Source: Prevotellamassilia timonensis (lineage in GTDB: Bacteria; Bacteroidota; Bacteroidia; Bacteroidales; Bacteroidaceae). Taken from it: 40,972 nucleotides of DNA. A model generated the notes under the pieces. The model was not told where the DNA came from and made no database searches. It saw only the letters and a program-made list of their open reading frames with translations. The DNA lies in assembly GCF_900106785.1 (NCBI RefSeq), contig NZ_LT629845.1:1190799-1231770 (forward strand), read 5' to 3'. The translations under genes and the position numbers were made by a program. Of this stretch, positions 1-7,121 are shown one piece after another (position 1 is the first letter of the stretch; every line of letters starts with the position of its first letter).

Positions 1-52
1 GGCGCACCCGACAAACCCTGTGGAGGGCTGTGCAGATGCTAACCCAAAAACT
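1..52 (+). repeat. Left terminal inverted repeat of the IS
   Basis: Bases 1-25 match the reverse complement of the right end exactly. After a short unaligned stretch the shared GTGCAGATGCTAACCCAAAA follows. Confidence 0.9.
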
Positions 53-99
53 GAGTTGCCAAACGATACATGATTGCCCAAAAGTAGTACCTTTGCACT

Positions 100-501
100 A
101 TGAATCAGAATGGCAATAAAAATATGTATGAGGGCCTCGCCTCATATTTCCTCCCCGAAGGAGTTCTTAAATATTTCGAGGTGACAGACTTTGCAACACA
201 GCGTACTCTGGACAAGGATGTTCTTTACACAACAGAGCTTCACATCTATCTGGATGAGCGCGACAATCGCACACCAGACATGAAGGATTCCGTGAGCAAT
301 GGTTTTGGGGAAGAATCATGTTTACTTGACTATCCAGCCCGAGACAAGAAGGCGGTACTTCACATACGAAGAAGGCGTTGGACAATGCCGGATGGCACAA
401 CAAGAAGTGTTGACCTTGACAAGGAGTTTGAACTGAAGCATAAGGGCACTCGATACGCGAAGGACTTCGCGCTTTTTTTAAAGAGGGCGAATGGACTCTG
501 A
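100..501 (+). CDS. IS accessory protein, N-terminal ORF of split ISL3-like transposase
   Basis: This 133-residue basic protein is encoded just inside the left inverted repeat. It matches the position and size expected of the separate N-terminal (DNA-binding) ORF in ISAon1-like elements. I see no catalytic motif. A TACCTTTG -7 box ends four bases before the ATG, which implies a leaderless or nearly leaderless transcript. The end of the gene overlaps the transposase ORF by 11 bases in the +1 frame. The overlap carries a GAGGG sequence before the second ATG, so translational coupling is the simplest reading. A T7-A3 run at 473-482 is a possible slippery site, but a stop at 479-481 in the downstream frame argues against simple slippage there. 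Confidence 0.8.
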   Translation: MNQNGNKNMYEGLASYFLPEGVLKYFEVTDFATQRTLDKDVLYTTELHIYLDERDNRTPDMKDSVSNGFGEESCLLDYPARDKKAVLHIRRRRWTMPDGTTRSVDLDKEFELKHKGTRYAKDFALFLKRANGL

Positions 502-1579
502 GACGATAACCGCTCGTCAGATTGGTTATACGTACATGATTAACAGCTCCACGTTTGCCAAAAGATACAAGGACGCCCTGAGTAACTTCGAGACGTGGGA
601 GCAGAAGGATCACGCATCCAAGTGGATTCTTATTCCGCAAAACGTAGGTAAGGAGCAAGGCATAGACGAGACCTCCCTCCAGGGCGAACTGTACACTATC
701 GTTCACAACAAGGATGCCCATGGTCGCAAGGGTGCAATCATAGCAGTAGTCAAGGGAACGAATCCTGCTGACGTACTGAAGGTTCTCATGCAACTACCTG
801 CAGATAAGCGTGAAATGGTTGAGAATATCACGATGGATCTCTCAGATTGCATGCGTGTCATAGCCCGAGAGGCATTCCCTAAAGCCACAGTCATACGTGA
901 CTGCTTCCATGTCGTAAAACGCGGTGGAGAGGGCTGCGAAGAGATACGCCTGCGCCTGAAACGAAAAGCCGTAAAGGAGGCGAACAGACAGAAGGCAGAG
1001 TTTCGCAAATACCTCGAAAATCTGGCAGCGCAGAGAAAGGCTTACCGCGAGCGAATGAGGAAAAGGCATGGGAAGAACTGGAAGAAGAGCAAGCGCGGAA
1101 GAAAGCCTATGAGGCTGAACACTCGCTTTGAACCCAAAAGGCTTGAAAATGGCGAGACTCTTGTAGAGGCACAGACACGATGTCGCAAGCAATTGTCCAT
1201 GAGCCGAGAGAAGTGGAGCGCAACGCAGAAAAAGCGTGCGAAGATACTTTTCGCACTCTACCCAAAACTTGAAGAAGCATACAATCTGATCAACTCCCTT
1301 AGAGCCATATTCAGAAACAAGAAACTCACAAAGGAGACTGCCAAACAGAATTTCAAGGGGTGGTATGAGAAAGTGGCTTCCTGCACTCTGCGTGAAATCA
1401 AGTCCGTACGCGATACCATCAGATTCTATGAGGATGAAATCCTGAACTACTTTGACGGACGTAAGACTAACGCTTCAGCTGAATCGTTGAACTCAAAGAT
1501 CAAATGCTTTCGTGCACAAGTAAAAGGAGTCATAGACATACCATTCTTCATGTATCGTTTAGCAACAGTTTTGGGTTAG
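491..1579 (+). CDS. DDE transposase, ISL3-like
   Basis: This 362-residue transposase catalyses cut-and-paste movement of the flanking IS. Candidate catalytic residues are D116 (MDLSD), D137 (RDCFHVVK) and E331 (SAESLNSKIK). The D-x-F-H-V-V-K and E-S-x-N-S-K-I-K blocks are hallmarks of ISL3-type enzymes. A very basic lysine/arginine-rich insertion (about residues 150-250) lies between the second D and the E. The start ATG lies inside the end of the upstream ORF, consistent with coupled translation. The reading frame is unbroken. The gene lies upstream of, and convergent with, the regulator it truncates. Confidence 0.88.
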   Translation: MDSETITARQIGYTYMINSSTFAKRYKDALSNFETWEQKDHASKWILIPQNVGKEQGIDETSLQGELYTIVHNKDAHGRKGAIIAVVKGTNPADVLKVLMQLPADKREMVENITMDLSDCMRVIAREAFPKATVIRDCFHVVKRGGEGCEEIRLRLKRKAVKEANRQKAEFRKYLENLAAQRKAYRERMRKRHGKNWKKSKRGRKPMRLNTRFEPKRLENGETLVEAQTRCRKQLSMSREKWSATQKKRAKILFALYPKLEEAYNLINSLRAIFRNKKLTKETAKQNFKGWYEKVASCTLREIKSVRDTIRFYEDEILNYFDGRKTNASAESLNSKIKCFRAQVKGVIDIPFFMYRLATVLG

Positions 1580-1619
1580 CATCTGCACGGCCTACTCCAC
1601 AGGGTTTGTCGGGTGCGCC
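1566..1619 (-). repeat. Right terminal inverted repeat of the IS
   Basis: This is the reverse complement of the left end. The transposase stop codon (1577-1579) lies inside this repeat, leaving only about 40 nt between the end of the coding sequence and the end of the element. Confidence 0.9.
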
Positions 1620-2512
1620 GTTATCACACGAATGCTGAAAATGCAACTATGGTCGGCGGGATTGGTGCTGACAAGCTGCTGCGAGGGATGAATAGGTTTG
1701 GTCTTGATGTATTGGCTCTGCTCTGCGTTAGCCCAAAAGGAGATGGAAATAGGACGATTGCCAATGTTCTTGCTCACTCCTATCACGTCGTCGAAGAAAT
1801 GCGAGGCATCAAACTGCGGATTCTCACGAAAAGGCACATCGCAGGGTTCTATGGATTGAATGCGATCAAGGGCAAGATTGTAGAGTACGAGATCCTTGGC
1901 TTTGGATCCGAAAAGGAACCAACGATTGCGAAACTCCTTGAGCAAGTAGGGAAAGAGCACATATTCAACAGGTTTGCGTGCCGAGAACGACTGATAACTA
2001 ATACGTAGCGTTTGCTTATGAGCTATATAGTTGTATAACGGACTGAGCAAACGAAGTCCCCGAAGATTGGGTACACTATCGAAATGTATAATGGGCTTGC
2101 GACGCTTCTGCGTGATAGAGAGTTTGTCTTGCAAACGGCTCACCACATCGGATATTTCGACAAACTGATCAAAGTCCTCCAACTGTCGCAGCAGGTCTAC
2201 AGCTTCTTGCATCACCTCGAAGTCACCTTGCGAAAGGGGCATGTTGGTAATGGAATATTCGGTGTCGGCATACCGATAATACTTATGGTCGTACACCTCA
2301 ATAGGAGCATTATAGCCCAATTTATCGGAACGCATTATCTGTAAATCGTTCTGTACCGTACGCAAACTAACACCTTTGCTTATACCCTCGCAGTCGTAGA
2401 GCGCATCACTACAAGCCTCTACTAAATCGTCAATGGTCCATCGGCGATAGCGATTGCGAAGACAATTATCAATAGTTTTATAGCGTATTAAAGCATTTTT
2501 GTTGGCTGGCAT
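1592..2512 (-). pseudogene. WYL-domain transcriptional regulator, 3' end cut off by the IS
   Basis: The product has an N-terminal winged-helix region (about residues 1-75 from the ATG at 2512), a linker, and a WYL ligand-sensing domain from about residue 165. WYL proteins control nucleic-acid stress, RNA repair and defence genes. The frame starting MPANKNALIRYKTID fits family N-termini better than an upstream in-frame ATG at 2551. Genomic sequence ends at the IS junction (1619/1620); the last eight or nine codons are IS sequence. About 30-40 C-terminal residues of the usual WYL C-terminal extension appear to be lost. The palindrome just upstream (2554-2576) is a likely autoregulatory operator, and an identical arrangement precedes rtcB. 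The truncated protein may be inactive, or active without its effector response. Confidence 0.85.
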
Positions 2513-2554
2513 AGCTTCAAGGTTTTGGTTATACAAGGACAAATGTAGCACAAT

Positions 2555-2675
2555 CTGCGCAATGTTTCTGCGCAGACGAAAGAAAATGCGCTTTTTTCTT
2601 TAATTCTTATCACTTTTCTTTTATTACGCAAAAACATTGCGGAGCACACTTATTACTTTGCACTCGCAATCGGGA
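2555..2675 (+). promoter_or_regulatory. Conserved operator/promoter block A, likely WYL-controlled
   Basis: This block lies between the WYL regulator and the rightward unit. It contains a half-site TCTGCGCA (2554-2561), a palindrome TCTGCGCAGA (2567-2576), an inverted repeat CGCAA-AAACA-TTGCG (2627-2641) and a -7-like TTACTTTG (2653-2660). No TTG -33 element sits at the usual distance; the inverted repeat occupies roughly that position, which suggests activator dependence. The whole block aligns with 22789-22910 upstream of rtcB, including the 13-nt spacing of the half-sites and the first bases expected in the transcript. Confidence 0.7.
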
Positions 2676-2900
2676 CATGAGGAAACACTATTCCCTCTGC
2701 ACATATATATAAAGGAGGATCAAGCCATATCATACTTCATTTACTAATAATACATAGTGACTCCCCGCTGATGGGGAAAATCATGATTAGCCATTTCCTC
2801 CTCTGTTACAATTAAAAGCAAGATGGTCCAAGGCTGACTTACTTCAACATCAGTTTGCTAAACTTGACCCTTTATAGTCTGCCAATTACCATTTTGTACT

Positions 2901-3208
2901 GCCGCGATAGCTCAGTTGGTAGAGCGATTGTTATTAAGGGCGGTTCTAAAAATTCTGTTTTTAGAGTTCTGCTATTCTGAAATGTGATTTGCACACTCTC
3001 AGAAGTGTCTTTTTGAAAGTTAGTTCGGTCACATAGCCCGCTATGCTCCCTCACAAACTTTCAAAAATACGCTTCTGATAGCGCACAAATCCCTATTTCA
3101 GAATTATTAGAACCGCCCTAAAAGTGTGATAGAATTTTCTCACTTAAAACAGGACCAACCATCACATACTCCTACAATGTGTCGCAGGTTCGATTCCTGC
3201 TCGCGGCA
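2901..3208 (+). tRNA. Interrupted tRNA-like gene with a 242-nt insertion in the anticodon loop
   Basis: The 5' part (2901-2931) has acceptor strand GCCGCGA, TA, D-stem GCTC/GAGC and anticodon-stem strand ATTGT. The 3' part (3174-3208) has ACAAT, a five-base variable region, T-arm GCAGG-TTCGATT-CCTGC, acceptor strand TCGCGGC and discriminator A; no full CCA is encoded. All seven acceptor pairs, four D pairs, five anticodon-stem pairs and five T pairs are Watson-Crick, so the halves belong together. The loop between them (2932-3173) holds a MITE plus about 58 nt of other sequence. Position 33 is A rather than the invariant U on either side, so the anticodon cannot be assigned. It may be a broken tRNA or a tRNA-like RNA with an extended anticodon arm. 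Confidence 0.75.
2938..3118. mobile_element. MITE-like palindromic element inside the tRNA-like gene
   Basis: This 181-bp non-coding element has terminal inverted repeats GGGCGGTTCTAAAAATTCTG (2938-2957) and its near-exact complement (3099-3118, one mismatch). It is flanked by TAA on both sides (2935-2937 and 3119-3121), a probable 3-bp target duplication. The interior also folds back: the AAATGTGATTTGC / GCGCACAAAT and CTTTTTGAAAGTT / AACTTTCAAAAAT segments pair. No transposase is present, so it would depend on an IS elsewhere. Confidence 0.82.
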
Positions 3209-3429
3209 CACTATTTTCAAAAGCACAAAGGTGGCTTAACATCTGATGAAGCACTTTATCCCGTGCCTTCGCCAACCAGCGGAAAACTCCTAAATGCCTT
3301 GAGAATACATCTTTTCAGAACAAATAAGTTGAACAGGTCTAAGAACGACATACTCCTGATTTTGAATTCAGCTTGAAGCTTGGAGCTGGAATGTACGTGT
3401 CGTTCCATTACCTTTTATATTTCATACAA

Positions 3430-5697
3430 ATGAGAGACAAAAAACTGCTAAGAATTGCCTTGCGCTACCGGGCCATATACTTGGACATTGACCCTAAAGA
3501 AATAGATCTTGAAACAAAGCCAACCCCTGCCGTGTTGGCCTTCGTGGCCCGACTGAGGGAGAATGGCTTCAGCGTAAACGAAGATTTGCTTCATGCGCTA
3601 TGCATGGTGAGCGCCACAGAATTGGCCGACATTACCGCCGTGATTGATGATGTGATGGGGGTGAAACTTAATTGGGCTACACTTGTCAAGGGTTGGAATG
3701 TGCCCACTGGCGAAACGCGGGCCGACCATTTAATAACATTCTTTGCCAACCTTATCGGCGGGGCAAAAGTTGGATTGGAAGGCTGCACGCTGCCCTGTGG
3801 TTGCTTCATTCCCGAAGGCACATTTCCCCTCGAACGATATACGGGCTGCCCTTTCTGCGGAACGCCTTTCACTACGGCTAACTTCGTATACAAAGGTCAA
3901 GCATCGAAACTGAAAGAACTCCGATTGTTTACCGAGGAAGATCTGAAACAAGTATACCAATCTCTTCTTGCCTCCCCCACTCCACTTGACGCTACGCAAA
4001 AGGATTCGTTCGAAAAGTTGATTGACATTTACGGACTGCCTGACAACGTAGAGATTAGTATGAAGGAAACAGCAATGCTTGCCGTGAAACACCTTGTGGC
4101 AAATGGTCAACAAGCCCAAGCTCAAGCTTTACTTAAAACTCCTACCGACATATTACGCTATTTGTGGTATGAAAAGACTGGGTATGTGCAAATTATTGAA
4201 CCAAGGACATTGATAGCGCAAGCCCGCCGATTCTACTACCACATGTTTGGCCCTCTTAACCAGAGCGAATATGCTGGAAAGGAGATGAAGAAGAAACTCA
4301 AATTAAAATACGACCGCAAGCACTGCCAATGCGTGGCTTCGTGGATCAACAACCTTGCATTATCGCCCCAACAAGCCACAGAGAATATGAATGCCAAACG
4401 CGGAATGTGGGTGCGCATGATTCGCGCCTTGCGACTTGGAGAATATTCACGCAGGAAAGGTTATGAACATTTGGCTGATATCCTTGACGCATTCTATCGT
4501 CAGGAGCAGCCCACTTGGCTGGGTATTTTGCAGCAAGCGCGCAACAATCGTGATACGCAAACCGTGTTACAAATGCTCAAGCAACGCCCAGGACTGTTTG
4601 CCCGCAGCCTCTTTGCTACCATGCTGCGCTTTGGGTGTGAAGAGACGATGGAGGCCTTTGAGCAAGTGACCGACCAAATGCCTCCTCGTTTGCTCCTGTC
4701 ACTGGGTAATGCCGCCGAAAAATACTTTGACCCTGATGCTACGCGCACAGTACACCCCATCACGGGCTACACAATCTCTATTTCTAAAAACAAATTGCTA
4801 TCACTTTATAGCCCTGCCGACCTAAGGGCTATGGTGGCAAGGGTAAAGCAATGCTACATTCTATCCCTCAAACATAGCTTTGCAGCCCAAGCCACAAAGG
4901 CAAGAACCATCTATATTGCCCCCTCGCTGTTCGACATCCCCATTAGTGTAGGCGACAGGTCTGCCACGATACAGGACACATCGTGTGCACTCATGGGCAC
5001 CCGTTTCCCCGTAGAGGGTGATGCCGTACGCTTGTTCTTGCAATGGGGAAAGGGCTTACACGCTCAACCCCTTGACATGGACATCAGCTGCCACATTGCT
5101 TTCGAAAATGGGAAAACCGAAGACTGTGCCTACTACCGTCTGAAAGCTACTGGAGCTAAACACGGAGGTGACATACGCGCTATTCCCGAGATGGTGGGCA
5201 CTGCGGAGTATATAGAACTATCGCTACCCGAACTTGCTGAGGCTGGTGCCAAATACGTCACCTTCACAGCCAATGCTTATAGCTGTGGTGCACTTTCGCC
5301 CAACCTTGTGGTGGGCTGGATGGATTCGGCATACCCCATGAAGGTGTCTGAAAAAACGGGAGTGGCCTACGACCCATCGTGTGTGCAGCACATGGTACGT
5401 ATCAGCGAGAGCAACCTTTCACGTGGTCTTGTGTTCGGAGTTCTTGATGTTGACGAGCGTGAAATTACGTGGCTTGAGATGCCATTCATCTCCCAAAACA
5501 TTCAAGGCTGCGACTTCACTGCTGTTAATGCCTTGTTGCAGCGTTTGCGCAATAAACTGTCAATAGGTCAGCTACTCGAAATAAAGGCTGAAGCTCAGCA
5601 TCTTTCACTTGCGCCTTCTCCTGATGAGGCTGATGAAGCCTACACCTACGAATGGGCGCTCAACCCAGCCGGAGTGAGTGCTCTGCTTAATATGTAA
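3430..5697 (+). CDS. RING-like plus TerD-like protein, MXAN_6230/SCO0854-type
   Basis: This large cytoplasmic protein (755 residues from the ATG at 3430) has a cysteine cluster typical of a prokaryotic RING/treble-clef finger: C119, C123, C125, C140 and C143. A long mostly helical middle follows, then a TerD-like beta domain at about residues 497-640 (GDAVRLFLQWGKG...LDMDISCHIAF). This architecture matches the family I know as MXAN_6230/SCO0854, linked by comparative genomics to Ter-type stress and conflict systems; its biochemical role is unknown. The start MRDKKLLRIALRYRAIY is preferred over an upstream in-frame ATG (3373), because the extra residues look like non-coding sequence. It is the first protein gene downstream of operator block A and shares that block with rtcB, which points to a role in RNA damage or repair. 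A strong hairpin follows it. Confidence 0.75.
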   Translation: MRDKKLLRIALRYRAIYLDIDPKEIDLETKPTPAVLAFVARLRENGFSVNEDLLHALCMVSATELADITAVIDDVMGVKLNWATLVKGWNVPTGETRADHLITFFANLIGGAKVGLEGCTLPCGCFIPEGTFPLERYTGCPFCGTPFTTANFVYKGQASKLKELRLFTEEDLKQVYQSLLASPTPLDATQKDSFEKLIDIYGLPDNVEISMKETAMLAVKHLVANGQQAQAQALLKTPTDILRYLWYEKTGYVQIIEPRTLIAQARRFYYHMFGPLNQSEYAGKEMKKKLKLKYDRKHCQCVASWINNLALSPQQATENMNAKRGMWVRMIRALRLGEYSRRKGYEHLADILDAFYRQEQPTWLGILQQARNNRDTQTVLQMLKQRPGLFARSLFATMLRFGCEETMEAFEQVTDQMPPRLLLSLGNAAEKYFDPDATRTVHPITGYTISISKNKLLSLYSPADLRAMVARVKQCYILSLKHSFAAQATKARTIYIAPSLFDIPISVGDRSATIQDTSCALMGTRFPVEGDAVRLFLQWGKGLHAQPLDMDISCHIAFENGKTEDCAYYRLKATGAKHGGDIRAIPEMVGTAEYIELSLPELAEAGAKYVTFTANAYSCGALSPNLVVGWMDSAYPMKVSEKTGVAYDPSCVQHMVRISESNLSRGLVFGVLDVDEREITWLEMPFISQNIQGCDFTAVNALLQRLRNKLSIGQLLEIKAEAQHLSLAPSPDEADEAYTYEWALNPAGVSALLNM

Positions 5698-5756
5698 GGA
5701 GCTAACAGGTGAAATGTAAGACTTTGAAAAACAACACACATATATAGAGATGCGAA

Positions 5757-5792
5757 ACGCGTCGTCCGCAAATAGCTTTGCGGGCGACGCGT
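5757..5792 (+). terminator. Strong hairpin after the RING-TerD gene
   Basis: ACGCGTCGTCCGCAAA pairs with TTTGCGGGCGACGCGT across a four-base loop (16 pairs including one G-T). No U-run follows. The GGGCGACGCGT core is also found in the duplicated palindromes near 40450-40730, so it may be a REP-like sequence as well as a terminator. Confidence 0.7.
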
Positions 5793-5872
5793 CTTACATC
5801 TGCATTGTCTCTGATAGAGAGTACACAGTATTCTCGTTAGCTCTTGCAACGTATGTATTTATCTGTTCGCAA

Positions 5873-5881
5873 GGGGGGGGG
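5873..5881 (+). repeat. Run of nine G upstream of the ECF promoter
   Basis: This homopolymeric G tract ends 26 bp upstream of the TTG -33 element of the sigma-factor promoter. Such tracts are prone to slippage. Whether its length varies here cannot be seen from a single sequence. Confidence 0.9.
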
Positions 5882-5907
5882 AATTCTATCTGCACAGAGA
5901 GAATAAT

Positions 5908-5938
5908 TTGCGTGCCCAAAAGAAAGACTGTATCTTCG
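5908..5938 (+). promoter_or_regulatory. Bacteroidetes-type promoter for the ECF sigma operon
   Basis: TTG at 5908-5910 is followed 20 bp later by TATCTTCG (5931-5938), a near-consensus TAnnTTTG box. The predicted start near 5945 leaves a leader of about 130 nt before the sigma-factor ATG. The gap 5698-6073 otherwise holds only the hairpin and the G9 tract. Confidence 0.75.
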
Positions 5939-6073
5939 CGCCGAAAAGGCGAAGCAAGAAAGCTATTCTCACGCAGCACTGGAGGGAGGAAAGAATTAAA
6001 AAAGAAATAATCACTATAAAAGTGGCACCCTCGCACTTAACTTTTTCCTCGCTGAGCAGTATATTAGGTAGAT

Positions 6074-6568
6074 ATGACACACGCAGAGTTTGAACATACA
6101 ATTCCCCATCTTCGTCCACTCATGGTCAGAGTGGGACGCGACTTCTTTGGCAATGCAGAGGATGCCGAGGATGTGGCACAAGATAGTCTGATTCGATTGT
6201 GGACTTACTGCGAGAAGCTCAACGCTCAGCGCAACCTGGAGGCACTTGCAGTCATGGTGGCCAAGAACGTCTGCGTGGAACGCTATCACAAACTTGGGCA
6301 AATACCCACCTCGCCTCTAGAAGAATCGCTCGCACCATGCACCACTGAAGCCGATGCGCCACTTTTAGCCCAAGAGGCGATGCAACGTATCGACCATGCC
6401 ATGCGCCAGCTCTCGCCTCGCGAACAGTCGCTTTTCAAAGCACGCCACATTGACGATAAGAGCGTGGACGAGATTGCAGCCGAAGCACATCTGCCCAAGC
6501 CCTCGGTAAAGAGCATGATATCCATGGCAAAAGCCAAACTTAAAAGACTGATTGACAATGAAAAATAA
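6074..6568 (+). CDS. ECF-type RNA polymerase sigma factor
   Basis: This 164-residue protein has the two-domain layout of extracytoplasmic-function sigma factors. Sigma region 2 is around residues 26-48 (NAEDAEDVAQDSLIRLW), which contacts core polymerase and the -10 DNA. Sigma region 4 is around residues 109-160 (LSPREQSLFKARHIDDKSVDEIA followed by a recognition helix), which reads the -35 region. The linker is short, as expected for this class. The gene starts a tightly packed operon: the next ORF overlaps its end by 11 bases and encodes a probable membrane anti-sigma protein. The target promoters are unknown; the adjacent receptor gene is a candidate but lies beyond a terminator-like hairpin. 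Confidence 0.92.
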   Translation: MTHAEFEHTIPHLRPLMVRVGRDFFGNAEDAEDVAQDSLIRLWTYCEKLNAQRNLEALAVMVAKNVCVERYHKLGQIPTSPLEESLAPCTTEADAPLLAQEAMQRIDHAMRQLSPREQSLFKARHIDDKSVDEIAAEAHLPKPSVKSMISMAKAKLKRLIDNEK

Positions 6569-7121
6569 AAGAATTCTACTCAGCGACGAAGCGTTATACC
6601 AGCAGATGCTGAAAGAGCTTACACCTGGCGCACGCGAATATGATCGTTTGCTCGCGCAACATCGTCACGCCCAACGTCGTCGATGCTGGCCTGCCATCGC
6701 TCGTTATGCAGCGGCTTGCGTGGTATGCGTGATCTGTGGTACATGGGCTGCGTGGCATTTTACAAACAATATGTCTCAAGAGTCCACTACCGTCATGCAT
6801 CTAAGTGTGACGAGGAAACTTTCCCCTGCAATAGTTCAAAAGGTTTCTTTGACTACTTCCGAAGCCCCGCAACTACTACCGCAAAAGGCGCCCTCGCCCC
6901 AGCACAAACAAACAGTAATTAAAGCAACTCCCCCGGAAGAGGCAAATGAGGTGTCCATCGTCAAGGAGCAACCGCTCGAAATGACTGCCTGCACTGACTC
7001 CATACCCTCCAACGAAAGACAACAAATTCAAGAACAAATAGAAAACGCCCTATTTGAGTTGCAACTCATTGATACCGTAATCAACTATGCATTAACTTAT
7101 CAAGACATCAATACATTATGA
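6558..7121 (+). CDS. Probable membrane-anchored anti-sigma protein
   Basis: The product is 187 residues from the ATG at 6558, inside the end of the sigma gene; a TTG two codons upstream is a weaker option. It has a short cytoplasmic N-terminus, one transmembrane segment at about residues 48-68 (AACVVCVICGTWAAWHF) and a charged extracytoplasmic tail. That topology, together with overlap with an ECF sigma gene, is the usual anti-sigma pattern. There is no recognisable FecR or zinc-binding anti-sigma motif, so the assignment rests on context. The end overlaps the next gene by four bases (ATGA), indicating coupled translation. Confidence 0.65.
   Translation: MKNKRILLSDEALYQQMLKELTPGAREYDRLLAQHRHAQRRRCWPAIARYAAACVVCVICGTWAAWHFTNNMSQESTTVMHLSVTRKLSPAIVQKVSLTTSEAPQLLPQKAPSPQHKQTVIKATPPEEANEVSIVKEQPLEMTACTDSIPSNERQQIQEQIENALFELQLIDTVINYALTYQDINTL

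Larger units (their letters stand above)
1..1619 (+). mobile_element. Complete two-ORF insertion sequence, ISL3-like (ISAon1-type)
   Basis: The element is bounded by long imperfect terminal inverted repeats. Both ends begin GGCGCACCCGACAAACCCTG and stay alignable for about 52 bp. Inside are two overlapping ORFs, a small N-terminal protein and a DDE transposase. The transposase has the D...D-x-F-H-V-V-K...E-S-x-N-S-K-I-K signature of ISL3-type enzymes. The split arrangement resembles what is annotated as ISAon1 in Bacteroidetes; that subgroup name is from memory. The right end lies inside the WYL regulator reading frame. The left flank is outside the window, so no target-site duplication can be checked. 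Both ORFs are intact, so the copy looks recent and possibly active. Confidence 0.9.

Noticed and set aside
2574-2581. GACGAAAG resembling the Ro60-binding motif of Y RNAs
   Set aside because: It lies upstream of the predicted transcript start, is not conserved in the second copy of the block, and no Ro60/TROVE gene is visible in the window.
2932-3173. Group I intron or archaeal-type bulge-helix-bulge intron in the tRNA
   Set aside because: Most of the insert is a MITE with clear inverted ends, it is too short for a full group I core, and the bulge/helix sizes (3-nt and 2-nt bulges, 3-bp helix) do not match the canonical 3-4-3 motif.
3179-3376. 65-codon ORF after the tRNA-like gene
   Set aside because: It begins inside the tRNA 3' half and has no protein-like features.
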